A stretch of DNA of 64,000 bases, taken from contig NZ_BHZC01000001.1 of the NCBI RefSeq assembly GCF_003865135.1, positions 1,612,001 to 1,676,000 on the forward strand, written 5' to 3'. The notes under the pieces were generated by a model. The model ran no database searches. It was not told the DNA's origin and saw only the letters and a program-made list of their open reading frames with translations. The translations under genes were made by a program, and so were the position numbers. Source of the DNA: Streptomyces chrestomyceticus JCM 4735 (lineage in GTDB: Bacteria; Actinomycetota; Actinomycetes; Streptomycetales; Streptomycetaceae). Of this stretch, positions 47,145 through 56,214 are shown piece after piece; the first letter of the stretch is position 1, and every line of letters begins with the position of its first letter.

Positions 47145-49321
47145 TGGCGGACCGACAGACGGACGCGGCAGCGATGGACGCGGCAACGACGGGGGCGGCG
47201 ACGGTGGACGTGGCAGCGGTGCTGCGGGCCGCGCGGGCCGCCGGGCGTACGACGCTGACGGCTCCCGAGGGCAGGCTCCTCGCGGACGCGTACGGGATTC
47301 CCACCCCGGCGGAGGGCCTGGCCGAGACGGCGGACGAGGCGGTGGCGCTCGCCGCCCGGATCGGCGGGCCGGTCGCCCTGAAGATCGTCTCGCCGGACAT
47401 CCCGCACAAGACGGACGCGGGCGGCGTACGGGTGGGGCTCTCCTCGGCCGCCGAGGTGCGCGAGGCGTTCCCGGCGCTCGTGCGGAACGCCACCGCGTAC
47501 GCCCCGGAGGCCCGCATCGAGGGCGTACTGGTGCAGCGGATGGCGCCGGAGGGCGGGCTGGAGGTGCTGGTCGGCGCGGTCACCGACCCGAGCTTCGGGA
47601 AGGTCGTCGCCTTCGGGCTCGGCGGAGTGCTGGTGGAGACGCTCAAGGACGTCACCTTCCGTCTCGCACCGGCCTCCACGGAGGACGCGGAGTCCATGCT
47701 GGACGGCATCCGCGCGGCCGAGGTGCTGCGCGGCGTACGCGGCGGGCCCGCCGTGGACCGCGCGGCGCTGGCGGACCTGATCGTCCGGGTGTCCCGGCTG
47801 GCCGCCGACTTCCCCGAGGTGGCCGAGATCGACCTGAACCCGGTGTTCGCCTCCCCGGACGGCGTGCTGGCCGCCGACGTACGCATCGTCCTCGGCGACG
47901 GGCCGCCCCCGCGGCGCCGCCAGTACTCCGAGGAGGAGATCCTCGCCTCGATGGAGCGGCTGATGCGGCCGCGCTCGGTGGTCGTCGTCGGTGCCTCCGC
48001 CGAGCCGGGGAAGATCGGGCACGCGGTGCTGCGCAATCTGCTCGACGGGGGCTTCGACGGCGCGGTCCACCCGGTGAACCCGAAGGGCGGGACCATCCTC
48101 GGCCGTACGGCGTACCGCTCCGTCGCGGACGTACCGGACGGCGCCGACGTGGCGGTCTTCGCCGTCCCGGCGCGGCTGGTGCCCGCGGCCCTGGAGGAAG
48201 TGGGGCGCAAGGGCATCCCGAATGCCGTACTGATCCCCTCCGGCTTCGCCGAGACCGGCGAACACGCCCTTCAGGAACGGCTCGTGGCCATTGCCGAGAA
48301 GTATGGGACCAGGCTGCTCGGCCCGAACATCTACGGCTACTACTCCCCCTGGCACCACCTGTGCGCCACCTTCTGCACCCCGTACGACGTCACCGGCCCG
48401 GTCGCGCTGACCTCGCAGTCCGGCGGCATCGGCATGGCCGTCCTGGGTTTCGCGCGCGCCACCGGGACGGGCGTCTCGGCGATCGTCGGCCTCGGCAACA
48501 AGGCGGACGTGGACGAGGACGACCTCCTCACGTACTTCGCCCACGACCCGCACACCCGGAGCATCGCGATGCACCTGGAGGACCTGAAGGACGGGCGTGC
48601 GTTCGTGGCGGCCGCGCGGAAGACCGTACGCGAGAAGCCCGTCGTGGTGCTGAAGGCGGGACGGACCGGTGCCGGCGCCAAGGCCGCCGGGTCGCACACC
48701 GGTGCGCTGGCCGGGAACGACGCGGTGTACGACGCCATCCTGCGGCAGGCCGGTGTCATCCGGGCGCCGGGGCTCGACGAGATGCTGGAGTACGCGCGGG
48801 CGCTGCCGGTGCTGCCCACGCCGAAGGGCGAGAACGTCCTCATCGTCACGGGGGCGGGCGGCTCGGGCGTCCTGCTCTCGGACGCGGCCGTCGATCACGG
48901 GCTGCGCCTGATGACCGTCCCGGACGATCTGGACGCCGCCTTCCGGGAGTTCATCCCGCCCTTCGGGGCGGCCGGCAACCCCGTCGACATCACGGGCGGC
49001 GAACCGCCCGCCACGTACGAGGCCGCCATCCGGCTCGCCCTGCGCGACCCCCGGGTCCACGCCCTGGTCCTCGGCTACTGGCACACCCTCGTCACCCCGC
49101 CGATGGTCTTCGCCGAGCTGACGGCGCGTGTGGTCGCCGAGTTCCGGGCGGCCGGCGTCGAGAAGCCGGTGGTGGCGTCACTGGCCGGGGACACCGAGGT
49201 GGCCGAGGCGGGCGCGTACCTCTTCGCGCGGGGCGTGGTGGCGTACCCGTACACGACCGAGAAGCCGGTGGCGGCGCTCGGCGCGAAATACCGGTGGGCA
49301 CGCGCCGCCGGCCTGCTGTGA
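47144..49321 (+). CDS. ADP-forming acyl-CoA synthetase (acetate-CoA ligase family)
   Basis: 725 aa. The N-terminal ~235 residues are an ATP-grasp domain (GYGIPTPAEGLAETADEAVALAARIGGPVALKIVSPDIPHKTD-type). After it come a CoA-binding Rossmann domain (VVVVGASAEPGKIGHAVLRNL) and a succinyl-CoA-synthetase-like domain with the catalytic-His loop GSHTGALAGND. It makes or splits an acyl-CoA with ATP/ADP. In an oxalate operon it could activate oxalate directly to oxalyl-CoA or recycle CoA; the substrate is inferred. It overlaps the CoA-transferase by 1 bp. Confidence 0.85.
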   Translation: MADRQTDAAAMDAATTGAATVDVAAVLRAARAAGRTTLTAPEGRLLADAYGIPTPAEGLAETADEAVALAARIGGPVALKIVSPDIPHKTDAGGVRVGLSSAAEVREAFPALVRNATAYAPEARIEGVLVQRMAPEGGLEVLVGAVTDPSFGKVVAFGLGGVLVETLKDVTFRLAPASTEDAESMLDGIRAAEVLRGVRGGPAVDRAALADLIVRVSRLAADFPEVAEIDLNPVFASPDGVLAADVRIVLGDGPPPRRRQYSEEEILASMERLMRPRSVVVVGASAEPGKIGHAVLRNLLDGGFDGAVHPVNPKGGTILGRTAYRSVADVPDGADVAVFAVPARLVPAALEEVGRKGIPNAVLIPSGFAETGEHALQERLVAIAEKYGTRLLGPNIYGYYSPWHHLCATFCTPYDVTGPVALTSQSGGIGMAVLGFARATGTGVSAIVGLGNKADVDEDDLLTYFAHDPHTRSIAMHLEDLKDGRAFVAAARKTVREKPVVVLKAGRTGAGAKAAGSHTGALAGNDAVYDAILRQAGVIRAPGLDEMLEYARALPVLPTPKGENVLIVTGAGGSGVLLSDAAVDHGLRLMTVPDDLDAAFREFIPPFGAAGNPVDITGGEPPATYEAAIRLALRDPRVHALVLGYWHTLVTPPMVFAELTARVVAEFRAAGVEKPVVASLAGDTEVAEAGAYLFARGVVAYPYTTEKPVAALGAKYRWARAAGLL

Positions 49322-49354
49322 TCCGGACGGTGAGGCGACGGGAGGCGATGTGAG

Positions 49355-50719
49355 GTGACCACTCAGGACGTCAGGAGCGCGGACCGCACCACGGTCACCG
49401 AGGTCCGCGACGCGCACGGGCGGGTCTACCGCATGGGCGAGACCGACCGGCAGTTGCTCGGCCACCCCCGGTGGACCATGGTGCTGCTGCCTTGGGTGGC
49501 GATGCTCGGTATCAGCATATTCGAGTACGCCTTCGGAGCCGCCGAGACCACTCTCTCCGCGGCGCACCACTGGACACACACGGACACCTTCTGGGTGCTG
49601 AGCGTCTGGGTCTTCTTCCAGGCGGCGGTGGCCTTCCCCGCGGGCAGACTGCGGGAGAAGGGCCTGCTCACCAGCCGTGCCGCGATGCTCTGCGGGTCCG
49701 TACTGTCCCTGGCGGGCTTCCTGAGCCTGAGCCACGCCGCGGACATCTGGTGGGCGATCGCCGGCTTCGGCGTGCTGGGCGGCACCGGCGCCGGGCTGGT
49801 CTACGCGACCTGCATCAACATGGTCGGCAAGTGGTATCCGGAACGGCGCGGCGGTAAGACCGGTTTCGTCAACGGCGGCTTCGCCTACGGGGCCGTACCG
49901 TTCATCTTCCTGTTCTCCTACGGCTTCGACGCCGACAACTACCGGACCGTACTGGACCTGGTCGGCCTGTACGTGCTGCTGCTGACCGCGGTGGCGGGCC
50001 TGTTCTTCAAGGACCCGCCCAAGAACTGGTGGCCCGCACACGTCGACCCGCTGGCCGTACCGCGCGACTCCCGTACCTCCGCCGCGCTGCGCAAGAACCC
50101 GCCCTCGGCGGCCCAGTTCACTCCGCGTGAGGCCATCCGTACGGGCATGCTGCCCCTGATGTGGGTCTGCCTGCTGTGCACCGCCGGCGTCTCGATCTTC
50201 GGCATCTCCTTCCAGGTGCCGTACGCCAAGGACGCCGGGTTCGGGCCGCTGGTCGCGGCGTCCTCCATGGGCATCATGTCGGTCGTCAACGGCACGGGCC
50301 GGGGCGTGGTCGGCTGGCTCTCGGACCGGCTGGGGCGGCGCGTGACCCTGACGTACGTGTGCCTGGTCCTCGGCCTCGCCCAGTTCGGCGTCCTGTGGGC
50401 CGGGGAGCACGCCAACCAGCCCCTGTTCCTCGTCTTCGCCTTCCTGTCCGGCTTCGGCGGCGGCGCGTTCTTCCCGCTCTTCGCGGCCCTCGTCCCCGAC
50501 TACTTCGGCGAGAACAACAACGCGTCGAACTACGGCCTCGTCTACAGCTCCAAACTGGTCTCCGGCCTCCTGGGCGGCGGCATCGGCGCGGCGGTCGTGG
50601 CGGCGTGGGGGTACGAGGGCGCGTACGCGATCGCCGGGTGTGTGGGCCTGGTGGCAGCGGGCCTGTCCCTGCTGCTGCGGCGGCCGGTGGGGAAGGGAGG
50701 GGTGGTCGGTCTGGGGTGA
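49355..50719 (+). CDS. OFA-family transporter, probable oxalate:formate antiporter
   Basis: 454 aa, GTG start 33 bp after the ligase stop, with GGAGG upstream. It has twelve predicted membrane helices and major facilitator features: GGTGAGLVYATCINMVGKWYPERRGGKTGFVNGGFAYG in the first half and GWLSDRLGRR between helices 8 and 9. The double Gly-rich pattern and EYAFGAAE segment are those of the oxalate/formate antiporter family. It would bring in oxalate in exchange for formate made by the operon. Confidence 0.88.
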   Translation: MTTQDVRSADRTTVTEVRDAHGRVYRMGETDRQLLGHPRWTMVLLPWVAMLGISIFEYAFGAAETTLSAAHHWTHTDTFWVLSVWVFFQAAVAFPAGRLREKGLLTSRAAMLCGSVLSLAGFLSLSHAADIWWAIAGFGVLGGTGAGLVYATCINMVGKWYPERRGGKTGFVNGGFAYGAVPFIFLFSYGFDADNYRTVLDLVGLYVLLLTAVAGLFFKDPPKNWWPAHVDPLAVPRDSRTSAALRKNPPSAAQFTPREAIRTGMLPLMWVCLLCTAGVSIFGISFQVPYAKDAGFGPLVAASSMGIMSVVNGTGRGVVGWLSDRLGRRVTLTYVCLVLGLAQFGVLWAGEHANQPLFLVFAFLSGFGGGAFFPLFAALVPDYFGENNNASNYGLVYSSKLVSGLLGGGIGAAVVAAWGYEGAYAIAGCVGLVAAGLSLLLRRPVGKGGVVGLG

Positions 50720-50759
50720 GGGGCGGGTCGGCCCGCTCCGGGTGAGGGCTCGCTCCGGC

Positions 50760-50985
50760 CTATCGGGAATCGGTGGGCCGGTAGCGGGCTTTGATGTGGA
50801 AGCGCTCGCCCTGAGGGCCGAGGATGGTGAGGAATTCCACCGGCCGCGCGTCGGCGTTGCCGAACCAGTGCGGGAGGTGGGTGTCGAGCTCGGCGACCTT
50901 GCGCGGGAAGAATCTGCTTGAACGCCTGGAGACCGCCGGGGTTGCGGCTCAGCGGGACGACGGTCATGCCGTTGTGGGTGAACGG
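50760..50985 (-). pseudogene. Cupin-domain remnant
   Basis: Two frames on the minus strand join into the C-terminus of a small cupin: VVPLSRNPGGLQAFKQILP, then (after a shift near 50905) KVAELDTHLPHWFGNADARPVEFLTILGPQGERFHIKARY ending at 50760. No upstream half can be found, so the gene is both truncated and frameshifted. It lies between the transporter and the flavoprotein gene and is probably not functional. Confidence 0.45.
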
Positions 50986-51164
50986 TCGCGGATGTACCCG
51001 GGGGTCGAGGACGGCCGGGGCCCGACCGCGGCCGGCACGGCATCGAAGCGGTCGCCCGTCCGCTCGCCGTCCACCCCTCCACTGTGCTCACGTTTTGCGG
51101 TTTCCGCAAAGAACTTTGTCAGGCCGGTGGGAGAGGGCGCAGGTTGGGGGCGGAGGTGGTCACG

Positions 51165-52292
51165 ATGACCCGAGAAGCCCGAGAAGCCCGAGAATTCCGG
51201 GAGTCCCGGCCTGATCACGGTGGCCGGGACGACGGCGACCGATACGACGGCGACCGATACGACAGCAACCGGTACACCGGTGACCGGTACGACGTGGTGA
51301 TCGTCGGAGGCGGTCCGGCGGGGCTGAGCGCGGCGCTCATGCTGGGCCGCGCCCGGCGGTCCGTCCTGGTGATCGACGCCGGTGAGCCCCGCAACGCGCC
51401 GGCGGCCCACATGCACGGCTTCCTCTCCCGGGACGGCGCGGCGCCCGGCGACCTGCTGGCGGCGGGACGCAGGGAAGTGGCCGGTTACGGGGTCGAGATC
51501 CGCACCGGCCGGGCGCGGACGGCGGTACGGGACGGCGGCCTGTTCGCGGTCACCGACGACGCGGGGCGCACCGTACGGGCGCGGCGGCTGCTGGTGACCA
51601 CCGGGTTCACCGACGAACTCCCCGACGTCCCCGGCCTCGCCCAGCGGTGGGGGCGGGATGTGCTGCACTGCCCGTACTGCCACGGCTGGGAGGTACGCGA
51701 CGCGCCGATCGGTGTCCTGTCCACCGGCCCGATGGGCGTGCACCAGGCCCTGCTGTTCCGTCAGTGGACCGACCGGCTCACCCTCCTGCTGCACACCGGT
51801 CCCCGCCCTACGGACGAGGAGACCGAGCAGTTGGCGGCGCGCGGCATCACGGTCGTACCCGGCGAGGTGACCGGTCTGGAGATCACCGACGACCGCCTCA
51901 CCGGAGTCCGCCTGGACACCGGCGAACTGCTCCCGCTCCGGGCGCTGACCGTGGCGCCCCGCGCCGTCCCGGGCGCCGCCACGGCCGCGTTCCTGGACTC
52001 CCTCGGGCTGGCCTCCACCGAGCACCCGAGCGGCATGGGCTCGTACCTCGCCGCCGGCCCGGCCGGTCTGACGGACGTGCCCGGCGTGTGGGTCGCGGGC
52101 AACGCCGCCGACCTCACCGCGAACGGCCTCGCGTCCGCCGCCTCCGGCTCGGCCGCGGCGGGGGCGATCAACGCCGACCTCGTCGCCGAGGACACCCGCC
52201 GCGCGGTGCGAGCCCGTAAGGACCCGTTCTCCGCCGCGTCCGAAGCCCACGTCTGCGAGCTGGTCGCGGGCGACCGGCGCCACGGTCTGTAG
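51165..52292 (+). CDS. Thioredoxin-reductase-like FAD/NAD(P) oxidoreductase
   Basis: 375 aa, ATG 51165 with GGAGG eight nt upstream. FAD-binding GGGPAGLSAALMLGRARRSVLVID, the redox pair CPYC in VLHCPYCHGWE, and the C-terminal FAD motif VPGVWVAGNAADLT are present. NAD(P)-domain Gly motif is degenerate (GVLSTGPMGV). Members reduce disulfides or act as oxidases on natural products. The first 43 residues are repetitive: EARE-type repeats, then four copies of a GDRYD-like unit encoded by 15-bp repeats (51234-51293). The repeat tail looks disordered and species-specific; an internal start after it cannot be excluded. Confidence 0.87.
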   Translation: MTREAREAREFRESRPDHGGRDDGDRYDGDRYDSNRYTGDRYDVVIVGGGPAGLSAALMLGRARRSVLVIDAGEPRNAPAAHMHGFLSRDGAAPGDLLAAGRREVAGYGVEIRTGRARTAVRDGGLFAVTDDAGRTVRARRLLVTTGFTDELPDVPGLAQRWGRDVLHCPYCHGWEVRDAPIGVLSTGPMGVHQALLFRQWTDRLTLLLHTGPRPTDEETEQLAARGITVVPGEVTGLEITDDRLTGVRLDTGELLPLRALTVAPRAVPGAATAAFLDSLGLASTEHPSGMGSYLAAGPAGLTDVPGVWVAGNAADLTANGLASAASGSAAAGAINADLVAEDTRRAVRARKDPFSAASEAHVCELVAGDRRHGL

Positions 52293-52330
52293 CCCCTTCC
52301 CTTCCCCTTCCACTCCCCCAGGAGAACCCT

Positions 52331-52927
52331 ATGGACGCCCAGTTCTGGGACGACCGGTACAGCAGCCGCGACCAGCTCTTCAGCGGATCGCCCAACGGAG
52401 TGCTCGTCACCGAGATCACCGGCTTCCCGCCGGGGCAGGCACTCGACGTGGGATGCGGTGAGGGCGCCGACGCCCGGTGGCTCGCCCGGCAGGGCTGGCA
52501 GGTCACCGGGGTGGACATCTCCGAGGTCGCCCTGCGGCGCGCCGCCGCCGCGGCTGCGGACGTCGCCGACCGCATCGCCTGGGCTCGGGCCGACCTGGCC
52601 GTCACGCCGCCCCCGGCCGACGCGTTCGACCTGGTGTCCGTCCAGTACTTCCCGCTCCTGCACGAACCGGAGCACACCGCGCTGCGCGGGCTGCTGGCCG
52701 CCGTCGCGCCCGGCGGCACCCTGCTCTTCGTCGGCCACGACGTGACCGGCCTGCCCGTACAGCCCGACTTCGACCCGGCCGACTACTACCGGCCCGCCGA
52801 CATCGCCCGGCTCCTAGACCCCGACTGGACCGTACAGATCAACGAGACCCGCCCCCGGACGGTTCCCGCACCCGCCGGCACCTCCCACACCCACGACACC
52901 GTCCTACGAGCCCGGCGCCCGCGCTGA
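52331..52927 (+). CDS. Class I SAM-dependent methyltransferase
   Basis: 198 aa. Starts MDAQFWDDRYSSRDQLFSG. Motif I is ALDVGCGEGADARWLA (near residue 38), followed by VTGVDISEVAL and the acidic motif LVSVQYFPLLH. The opening WDDRY...G.PN..L is shared with small-molecule and tellurite/thiol-type methyltransferases. The gene starts 38 bp after the flavoprotein gene with AGGAGA at the right spacing, so the two are probably one operon and may act on the same molecule. The substrate is unknown. Confidence 0.88.
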   Translation: MDAQFWDDRYSSRDQLFSGSPNGVLVTEITGFPPGQALDVGCGEGADARWLARQGWQVTGVDISEVALRRAAAAAADVADRIAWARADLAVTPPPADAFDLVSVQYFPLLHEPEHTALRGLLAAVAPGGTLLFVGHDVTGLPVQPDFDPADYYRPADIARLLDPDWTVQINETRPRTVPAPAGTSHTHDTVLRARRPR

Positions 52928-52961
52928 AGAGGATGACGGCGGGCGCGGCAGACCCGACGGA

Positions 52962-53008
52962 CTCAGGGGGCTCAGGGGGCTCAGGGGCACAAGGGGATCA
53001 GGGGGCTC
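52962..53008. repeat. CTCAGGGGG tandem repeat
   Basis: Two perfect and several degenerate copies of CTCAGGGGG between the methyltransferase and the PASTA-like lipoprotein gene (first units at 52962 and 52971). It may serve as a terminator spacer. It is otherwise unexplained and liable to slippage. Confidence 0.5.
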
Positions 53009-53035
53009 AGCCAGCTCGAATAGGCCCTCCCAGCC

Positions 53036-53692
53036 TCAACACTCCTCCTGGAACTTCACCGCCTCCAGCGTCACCGGCTGCCCGTCCACCTTCGTGCCCG
53101 CCGCCGGGCTCTGGCGGCACACCTTCCAGTTGGACTCCACGAGCACGATCCGCCCGCGGCCCGAGGCGTCCTTCACCGTGATGCCGGTACCGGCGTCGAG
53201 AGCGCGCCGGGCCACCTTCACCGACTTGTCCCGGAAGTCCGGCATGGCCGATCCGGCCCCGGCGGAGCCGTCCGCCGCGGCCCAGGACCCGGCGTCGGTC
53301 TCGGGACAGGACTCCGTCAGCTTCACCGCGCCGAAGTCCACCGTCCGGCCGGTGTCCACCTGGCCAGGCCCCGGGGTCTGCGTACAGACCTTCCAGTTCC
53401 GGTCGAGCGCCTGCATCCGTCCGCGGCCAAGCGCGTCGTGACTGCGCAGCACCCGGAACCCGGCCGCCTGGGCGGCGTCCTGCGCGCTCTGCAGCCCCTT
53501 CCCCACCAGATCGGGCAGCGTGGCCTTCCGCGCCGGAGCGGGCCCCGGCGTGGTCTCCGCGGCTGCCCCGGGCTCCGCCACCGCCTTCGTGGGCGAGCCC
53601 GCGGCGCCGTCGGCGCTCCCCGCGGGCTGACAGGCGGTGAGCCCGAGACAGAGCACCGCGAGGGCAGCGGCGGTGACGGTGGTGCGGTGCAT
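53036..53692 (-). CDS. Secreted lipoprotein with two PASTA-like repeats
   Basis: 218 aa from ATG 53692 (GGGGGAA upstream). It has a lipoprotein signal peptide with lipobox LTAC (Cys about residue 21), then an Ala/Thr/Pro linker. Two ~70-residue repeats follow: LPDLVGKGLQSAQDAAQAAGF...NWKVCTQTPGPGQ and MPDFRDKSVKVARRALDAG...NWKVCRQSPAAGT. Each ends in a VTLxAVK-type strand. The pattern is PASTA-like, a fold that binds peptidoglycan or muropeptides, with added cysteines. It would sit on the outer face of the membrane. Similar small lipoproteins are common in Streptomyces; partners are unknown. Confidence 0.85.
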   Translation of the reverse strand: MHRTTVTAAALAVLCLGLTACQPAGSADGAAGSPTKAVAEPGAAAETTPGPAPARKATLPDLVGKGLQSAQDAAQAAGFRVLRSHDALGRGRMQALDRNWKVCTQTPGPGQVDTGRTVDFGAVKLTESCPETDAGSWAAADGSAGAGSAMPDFRDKSVKVARRALDAGTGITVKDASGRGRIVLVESNWKVCRQSPAAGTKVDGQPVTLEAVKFQEEC

Positions 53693-53835
53693 GGTTCCCC
53701 CAGTACGGGAAGGGCGCCGATGGAGAGATGGCGTCGTGACAGGTCGTGACGGAGACCGAGACCTCCGATCGCCGGCAAGGGTTGTGCGCGAGGCCGGGGG
53801 CAAACCTGTTCGAGGGGCCGGGCGCGGCCGGTGGT

Positions 53836-54414
53836 TCAGTCCCAGCCGCCCAGGCGCGGTTCCGTGGACACGCCGAAGAGCGGACCGTACTCCTCCCCGT
53901 CCTCGGTGGTCACCACATACTCGGGCACGGTCCGCGAGGCGGCCGTGTGCAGCCGGACGACGAGGTCGGCGACCGGCACGATACGGAGCGACAGAGCCTC
54001 GGCGACCCGGGCACGCTCCTCGGCTATCTCCGGATTGTCCCTGGCCAGATGCCGTTCGAGATGCTGAGCGGAGACCTGCATGACGGCTGCGTCACCGCCG
54101 CCGGAGAAACTGAGGCAGTCCATCCAGTCGAGGCCGACGATGATCTCCAGCGCGTCCGCCAGATCGTCGGCCATCAGCCCGCCTTCGCCCTCGGAGCTCG
54201 CGTAGACCACCGGCCGACGGCCGTCTTCCTCCGGGCACAGGAAGTACGTCCCGCCCGCGAACTCTCCGGCGATCGGCTCCAGCGGCGCGCCCGAGGCGAG
54301 CCGCAGGCCGTCACCGTTCCGTCGGCTGGTGTCGAAGGCGAAGGACGAGCGCAGCAGCTCCCGGACGTCCGGGGTGCGCTCGATCCGGTCCAGCAGATGA
54401 TTGCTTACGGTCAT
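53836..54414 (-). CDS. Conserved hypothetical protein
   Basis: 192 aa starting MTVSNHLLDRIERTPDVREL. Features visible: GEFAGGTYFLCPEEDGRRPVVYASSEGEGG, LEIIVGLDWMDCLSFSGGGD, and the end TTEDGEEYGPLFGVSTEPRLGGW. The strand-rich GGTYFLC..RPVVYASSEGE part resembles SMI1/KNR4-like immunity folds, but I am not sure. It has no signal peptide and no membrane segment. It stands alone between the lipoprotein gene and chorismate mutase. Confidence 0.75.
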   Translation of the reverse strand: MTVSNHLLDRIERTPDVRELLRSSFAFDTSRRNGDGLRLASGAPLEPIAGEFAGGTYFLCPEEDGRRPVVYASSEGEGGLMADDLADALEIIVGLDWMDCLSFSGGGDAAVMQVSAQHLERHLARDNPEIAEERARVAEALSLRIVPVADLVVRLHTAASRTVPEYVVTTEDGEEYGPLFGVSTEPRLGGWD

Positions 54415-54519
54415 GTCACTGACGGTAACGCCGACCACTGACAGTGAAGGTTTTCCGGACCGGCCGCCCGCTCCCGTCCAGCCCAGCCGGACCGGAGCAC
54501 GCCGGAGCACGTCGGTACG

Positions 54520-54903
54520 TCAGCCGATGGTCACGTCACGCCGGCCTGGGGCGTCGTCCCGTCCGATTTCCTGGTCCGCGATGGCTTTGTGGTGGCGTAC
54601 CACCTCGCCGATGATGAAGTTCAGGAACTTCTCGGCGAAGGCCGGGTCCAGTTTGGCGTCCTCGGCCAGTCTGCGCAGGCGGGCGATCTGGGTGGCCTCA
54701 CGGGCCGGGTCGGCGGGCGGGAGGTTGTGGCGGGCCTTCAGCTCGCCGACCTGCTGGGTGCACTTGAAGCGCTCGGCGAGCAGGTGCACGAGTGCGGCGT
54801 CCAGGTTGTCGATGCTGCCCCGCAGGTAGAGCAGGCGCTCCCGCGCCTCCTCGTCGGCGACGGAGGTCGCGTCGCCCGCCGGTGGTGCGGTCCCCTCGCT
54901 CAT
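54520..54903 (-). CDS. Chorismate mutase, AroQ type
   Basis: 127 aa. Converts chorismate to prephenate for phenylalanine and tyrosine. The all-helical AroQ fold is clear: LRGSIDNLDAALVHLLAERFKCTQQVGELKARHNLPPADPAREATQIARL, with the usual Arg, Lys and Glu/Gln active-site positions, then a C-terminal helix ending NFIIGEVVRHH. ATG 54903 fits the family length; the in-frame extension upstream is not family-like. Cytoplasmic, stand-alone gene. Confidence 0.92.
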   Translation of the reverse strand: MSEGTAPPAGDATSVADEEARERLLYLRGSIDNLDAALVHLLAERFKCTQQVGELKARHNLPPADPAREATQIARLRRLAEDAKLDPAFAEKFLNFIIGEVVRHHKAIADQEIGRDDAPGRRDVTIG

Positions 54904-54988
54904 GTACGTCTCGCCAATCTGGTCGTACCGGTGGCCCCGGTCGGGTAGCGCTGATCCTGAGCACACTACCCGGCCACGGGCGTACGGC

Positions 54989-56086
54989 TTAACCGCGCGG
55001 TGCGCGCAGGCTCCGCAGATGGCGGGCGGAGCGGCGGGCGGTCGACAGGGAGCCCGCCGGGTTGGCGGCCGGGTCCACGGCGTCGTCCCGTTCGACGATC
55101 CAGTGGGCGGAGCGGCGGCCGCGGCGGCGTTCCACGGCGGAGAGGAAGCGGCGGTAGTCGATGTCGCCGTCGCCTACGTCGACCATGCGGTAGCCGTCCT
55201 GGGTGGCGGTGTCGTGCTCGCCGTCCTTGACGTGGAAGAGGGGGTAGCGGGCGGGCGCGGCCAGGACGTAGTCGAGGGGTTCGAAGGGGGCGGGGGTGCC
55301 GTCCGGACGCCTGGAGAAACGATGCTGCGCCACATAGGCCCAGAAGATGTCCATCTCGAAGAAGACGAGCCGGGGGTCGGTCTCCGCGAGCAGGACGTCA
55401 TAGAGACGGACGCGTGGGTCGTCGGCGGCGAACGCGAATTCCTCGGCGTGATTGTGGTGGTAGAAACGCAGGCCGCGGGCCCGGGCGGCGGCGCCGTACG
55501 CGTTGAATTCGGCGGCGGCGCGCTTCCAGGCGTCGACGGTGTTGCCGTACCGGTCGGGGACGGACGGGGTGCCGACGTACGGCAGGCCCAGGGCCTCGGC
55601 GTCGTCGAGGACCTTGGTCAGGGCGGTGGCGAACGTGTACGCGGTGGGGTCGGCCGAGGCGTACCCGACGTGGCTGCCGATGCCGCGCAGGCCGTTGTCC
55701 CTGAGGAGCCGCTTGATCCGCCGCAGGGTGATCGCGCCGGCGGTGCCCTGGGTGTAGCCGGCGAACTCGACCTCGTCGTAGCCGTACCGGGCGAGCTCCT
55801 CGAAGACGCGGGCGAAACCGAGGGACGAGGTCTGGTCGCGGAGCGTGTAGAGCTGGATGCCGAGGCGGCCGGGCGGGAGGACGGGACGGTGGAGGGGGTG
55901 CCGGGCGGGGGTCGCCGGGGCGGCGGGCCGTGTGCCGTACGGGGCGGCGTACGCGGGGGCTGCTCCGGTACCGAGGAGTGCGGCCGCCGAGGCGCCGGCG
56001 GCGACGCCGAGGAATCCGCGGCGGTGGAGGGTCCGTCTGAGGGCGGCCTGCTGCGGGTCGTCGTGACTGTGCCGGTGGGAAGGCAT
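54989..56086 (-). CDS. Tat-exported sugar phosphate isomerase/epimerase-like TIM barrel
   Basis: 365 aa. It has a twin-arginine signal (RRGFLGVAAGASAAALLGTG, cut after AYA), then an AP-endonuclease-2/xylose-isomerase TIM barrel: LGIQLYTLRDQ, YDEVEFAGY, the metal-binding HHNHAEEF, VFFEMDIFW, FHVKDGEHD and DVGDGDIDY. Acting outside the cell, it would convert a sugar or cyclitol. It follows the EboF-like gene on the same strand 128 bp downstream, so it may belong to the EBO-type cluster and handle the exported compound (inference). Confidence 0.88.
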   Translation of the reverse strand: MPSHRHSHDDPQQAALRRTLHRRGFLGVAAGASAAALLGTGAAPAYAAPYGTRPAAPATPARHPLHRPVLPPGRLGIQLYTLRDQTSSLGFARVFEELARYGYDEVEFAGYTQGTAGAITLRRIKRLLRDNGLRGIGSHVGYASADPTAYTFATALTKVLDDAEALGLPYVGTPSVPDRYGNTVDAWKRAAAEFNAYGAAARARGLRFYHHNHAEEFAFAADDPRVRLYDVLLAETDPRLVFFEMDIFWAYVAQHRFSRRPDGTPAPFEPLDYVLAAPARYPLFHVKDGEHDTATQDGYRMVDVGDGDIDYRRFLSAVERRRGRRSAHWIVERDDAVDPAANPAGSLSTARRSARHLRSLRAPRG

Positions 56087-56214
56087 GGTGAGTGGGCTCC
56101 TCGGGCGGTGGGCGGTGGATGGGGTGGGGACGCTGGCGGTGGGCGGGGTGGGTTGGTAGTGAGCGGGCGGGGCGCGTTGTCAGTGGGTGCGGGCAAGATG
56201 AAGGAGCAGGGACT

